From assembly GCA_017459865.1 (NCBI GenBank), contig JAFUCD010000017.1:1-31834 (forward strand): a stretch of 31,834 bases of DNA. Direction: 5' to 3'. Shown piece after piece: positions 30,124-31,834 of this stretch (within the stretch, counting starts at the first letter, position 1; every line of letters starts with the position of its first letter). The DNA comes from Oscillospiraceae bacterium. Its GTDB lineage: Bacteria; Bacillota_A; Clostridia; Oscillospirales; Oscillospiraceae. The notes below the pieces were generated by a model. That model ran no database searches and had not been told where the DNA came from. It saw only the letters and a program-made list of their open reading frames with translations. A program made the position numbers and the translations under genes.

Positions 30124-31167
30124 TCACGCCCTGTGGTCGCCCCGGTCCACCACGAGCTCGAAGCCGATCGCGGCGACGCGCTGCCGCAGACAGCCGATGC
30201 ACTCCGCCGCCTCGTGGTCGGTGCAGATCTTGTTGTCGTATAAGAGATAGTTTTTCCGGACCGCGGTCGGGGAGAGGTTCGGCATCACGACGTTCGCGCC
30301 CGCCTGCAGCCCCAGCTCCCGCCCGCGCGGGTGGATCGTGCCGAGCGCCGTCGTCGCCGGCAGCAGCACGTTCGGCAGCAGCAGCCGGATGATGCTCAAT
30401 AGCAGCAGCGTCAGCTCCAGCGTCCCGGCGGGCTGATCGCCCAGGGGCGTGTCGTGCTGCGGGATGAAGGGGCCGATGCCGACCATGTGCGGCTGAAAGC
30501 GCTGCAGAAACCGCAGGTCCTTCAGCAGATCCTCCGGCGTCTGGAAGGGCGAGCCCACCATCATGCCGCACCCCACCTGATAGCCGATGTCCTTCAGGTC
30601 CCGCAGACACCGCATCCGGTTGTCGAAGGACATCTCCGGCGGGTGGAGGCGGGCGTAGTGCGCGGCGCTTGCCGTCTCGTGCCGCAGCAGATAGCGGTCC
30701 GCGCCGGCGGCGTAATACGCCGCGTAGCTCTCGCGGCTTTTTTCCCCGATCGAGAGCGTCACGGCGCAGTCGGGGTGCCGCTCCTTGATCGCGCGTATGA
30801 GCGCGCAGAGCACGTCGTCCGTGTATCGCAGATCCTCGCCGCCCTGCAGCACGAACGTGCGGAAGCCGAGCGCGTAGCCGTTGTCGGTGCAGGCGAGGAT
30901 CTCCTCCGGCGTGAGCCGATAGCGCTCGGGGTTCGGGTTCCCGCGGCGGATGCCGCAGTAGAGACAGTCGTTTTTGCAGTGGTTCGTAAACTCGATCAGC
31001 CCGCGCGTGTAGACCGCGCTGCCGTATACCCGTTCGCGCACGCTGCGGGCGCGTGAGAAGAGAAACGCGCGTGCTTCGGGATCGGTACAGTCGAGCAGAC
31101 GCAGCAGCTCTGCGTCCGACAGATCGCGTGTTCGCTCCAATTTGGTTATCGATTCTTTCATGGACAT
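30124..31167 (-). CDS. hydE: [FeFe]-hydrogenase maturase HydE (radical SAM)
   Basis: 347 residues. The radical SAM motif is C64-x3-C68-x2-C71 (CKNDCLYC), inside a complete TIM barrel. The C-terminal optional cluster motif CX7CX2C is present (CTDHEAAECIGC). HydE acts in building the dithiolate-bridged diiron unit. The start is ATG 31167 (MSMKES): GGGAGGG followed by six T directly precedes it. The alternative GTG five codons earlier is part of that SD/terminator stem. It is the first gene of the maturation operon; the unusual leader is described separately. Confidence 0.94.
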   Translation of the reverse strand: MSMKESITKLERTRDLSDAELLRLLDCTDPEARAFLFSRARSVRERVYGSAVYTRGLIEFTNHCKNDCLYCGIRRGNPNPERYRLTPEEILACTDNGYALGFRTFVLQGGEDLRYTDDVLCALIRAIKERHPDCAVTLSIGEKSRESYAAYYAAGADRYLLRHETASAAHYARLHPPEMSFDNRMRCLRDLKDIGYQVGCGMMVGSPFQTPEDLLKDLRFLQRFQPHMVGIGPFIPQHDTPLGDQPAGTLELTLLLLSIIRLLLPNVLLPATTALGTIHPRGRELGLQAGANVVMPNLSPTAVRKNYLLYDNKICTDHEAAECIGCLRQRVAAIGFELVVDRGDHRA

Positions 31168-31204
31168 AAAAAACCCTCCCACATCCTGAAGGAACGTGGG
31201 AGGG
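31168..31204 (-). terminator. Terminator/attenuator hairpin containing the hydE ribosome binding site
   Basis: On the minus strand CCCTCCCAC (31204-31196) pairs perfectly with GTGGGAGGG (31182-31174), loop of 13, followed by six T (31173-31168) and then immediately by the hydE ATG. The 3' arm is the only SD for hydE, so the same hairpin can stop transcription and hide the SD. Confidence 0.7.
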
Positions 31205-31297
31205 TGCAGTTATGGCATGGTGATCCATACATTGCGCGTTTCCGACTTGAGATCAGGGGCGTCCCTTTTCCTTCAGAGGGGAATACAATGTTCGATT
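31174..31297 (-). promoter_or_regulatory. Structured hydE leader, candidate cis-regulatory RNA
   Basis: From the predicted start near 31297, the leader has a stem ACATTG/CAATGT (31291-31286 with 31234-31229). It also has a small hairpin TCCC/GGGA (31282-31279 with 31265-31262), whose loop holds CTGAAGGAA (31276-31268). The terminator loop holds TTCCTTCAG (31194-31186), an exact complement. The two loops could kiss or form an antiterminator. I recognise no known riboswitch class. A Cys-rich 24-codon frame starting at ATG 31229 also crosses it. Confidence 0.45.
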
Positions 31298-31303
31298 GCA
31301 GAC

Positions 31304-31332
31304 ATTGTAGCACAGGAAAGCGCACAATGCAA
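31304..31332 (-). promoter_or_regulatory. Promoter of hydE-hydG-hydF
   Basis: On the minus strand -35 TTGCAT (31332-31327), spacer 17, -10 TACAAT (31309-31304) with TGC before it (extended -10). It lies just downstream of the hydrogenase gene stop. Confidence 0.65.
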
Positions 31333-31338
31333 TGGAAA

Positions 31339-31834
31339 TCAATGGTGGTCGCCGTGCAGCGGATAGTGGATGTGCAGCAGCTCGTGCTGACGGCCCTGCA
31401 TGAGCTCTTCGTAGACATACGTCAGCGCCGGGTTCTGCTGCGGGATCTTCAGCTCCAGAGAATCGTCCTCCTTGAAGATCGCCTTGAAGCGCTCGGCCTT
31501 GCGTGCGTTCGAGGCGGGGGGCTGTCCGCCGCCGCCGATGCAGCCGTTCGGACAGGCCATGACCTCGACGAAGTGGAAGAATTCCTCGCCGGACTCGATC
31601 TTTTCGATCAGCTTGTCGGCGTTGCCGAGACCGTTCGCGACCGCGATGCGCAGCGTCAGGTCGCCCGCCGTGACCTCGAAGGCCTTGATGCCCTCCAGAC
31701 CGCGCACGCCGCACTCGGCGATGGTCTGGAGCGTTCCGGGGCTGGCGTCGGCCAGAACTCTGCGGATGACCGCCTCGGTGACGCCGCCGGTGACGCCGAA
31801 GATGACGCCCGCGCCGGTGTAATCGCCCAGCGGA
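31339..31834 (-). CDS. hydA: [FeFe] hydrogenase catalytic subunit, C-terminal part
   Basis: The frame is open to the window edge; about 164 C-terminal residues are seen. They include the L2-type end GVIFGVTGGVTEA and the L3 H-cluster motif EVMACPNGCIGGGGQP, with Asn where Gly is usual (CPGGC), then the small-subunit-like tail ending NPALTYVYEELMQ ... HELLHIHY. The enzyme makes or uses H2 with ferredoxin or, in multimeric forms, NADH. The N-terminal cluster domains and partners lie outside the window. The maturation genes hydE, hydG and hydF follow on the same strand with their own promoter. Confidence 0.93.
   Translation of the reverse strand, partial: PLGDYTGAGVIFGVTGGVTEAVIRRVLADASPGTLQTIAECGVRGLEGIKAFEVTAGDLTLRIAVANGLGNADKLIEKIESGEEFFHFVEVMACPNGCIGGGGQPPASNARKAERFKAIFKEDDSLELKIPQQNPALTYVYEELMQGRQHELLHIHYPLHGDHH

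Overview
The window looks like a piece of chromosome from a GC-rich, anaerobic, gut-type clostridium (Bacillota), probably Oscillospiraceae-like. The evidence is the Firmicutes pair yhaO/yhaN next to ymdB, SLH-domain and choline-binding-like surface proteins, strong Shine-Dalgarno sites, the [FeFe]-hydrogenase maturation set hydE-hydG-hydF, and an EtfAB-linked lactate oxidation operon. The assignment rests on gene content only; there is no rRNA in the window.

Layout. 1-0.6 kb: C-terminal end of a repetitive surface protein. 0.9-2.3 kb: small serine recombinase and a short-chain dehydrogenase. 2.37-3.0 kb: a non-coding mosaic of small hairpins arranged as two mirror-image arrays. 3.0-6.9 kb (minus): ymdB-yhaO-yhaN operon with ATGA overlaps. 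7.0-7.2 kb: a 60-aa YtxH-like protein. 7.36-8.95 kb: tRNA-Arg(ACG) with a 1.5-kb islet inserted at its 3' end. The islet is bounded by a 46-bp direct repeat of the tRNA 3' half and carries an HTH/zeta-kinase toxin-antitoxin-like pair but no integrase. 9.1-11.3 kb: glutaredoxin-like protein, phosphopantetheinyl transferase, and an in-frame TRIC-channel/NUDIX fusion.

11.6-18.3 kb (minus): lactate utilisation operon, in transcription order lactate permease, Ldh_2-family dehydrogenase, FAD-linked lactate dehydrogenase (GlcD/LctD type), EtfB, EtfA, and a PPC-domain protein. Lactate enters through the permease, and the FAD enzyme with EtfAB probably forms an electron-confurcating complex that reduces NAD. 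18.8-23.0 kb: polar amino-acid uptake, with a divergent, apparently circularly permuted binding lipoprotein, a normal binding lipoprotein, a permease, an ATPase and a DapF-like racemase. 23.2-27.3 kb (minus): SLH surface protein followed by a GH2 glycosidase. 27.4-31.8 kb (minus): 3' end of an [FeFe] hydrogenase, then hydE, hydG and hydF, which build its H-cluster.

The observations most worth following up are: (i) two copies of a structured intergenic element (11334-11511 and 18571-18758) with a conserved frame and two compensated hairpins; (ii) the circularly permuted binding protein; (iii) the tRNA-bounded toxin-antitoxin islet with three regularly spaced operators; (iv) the hydE leader, where a terminator hairpin contains the ribosome binding site and its loop can pair with an upstream loop; (v) the mirrored hairpin arrays at 2367-2998.
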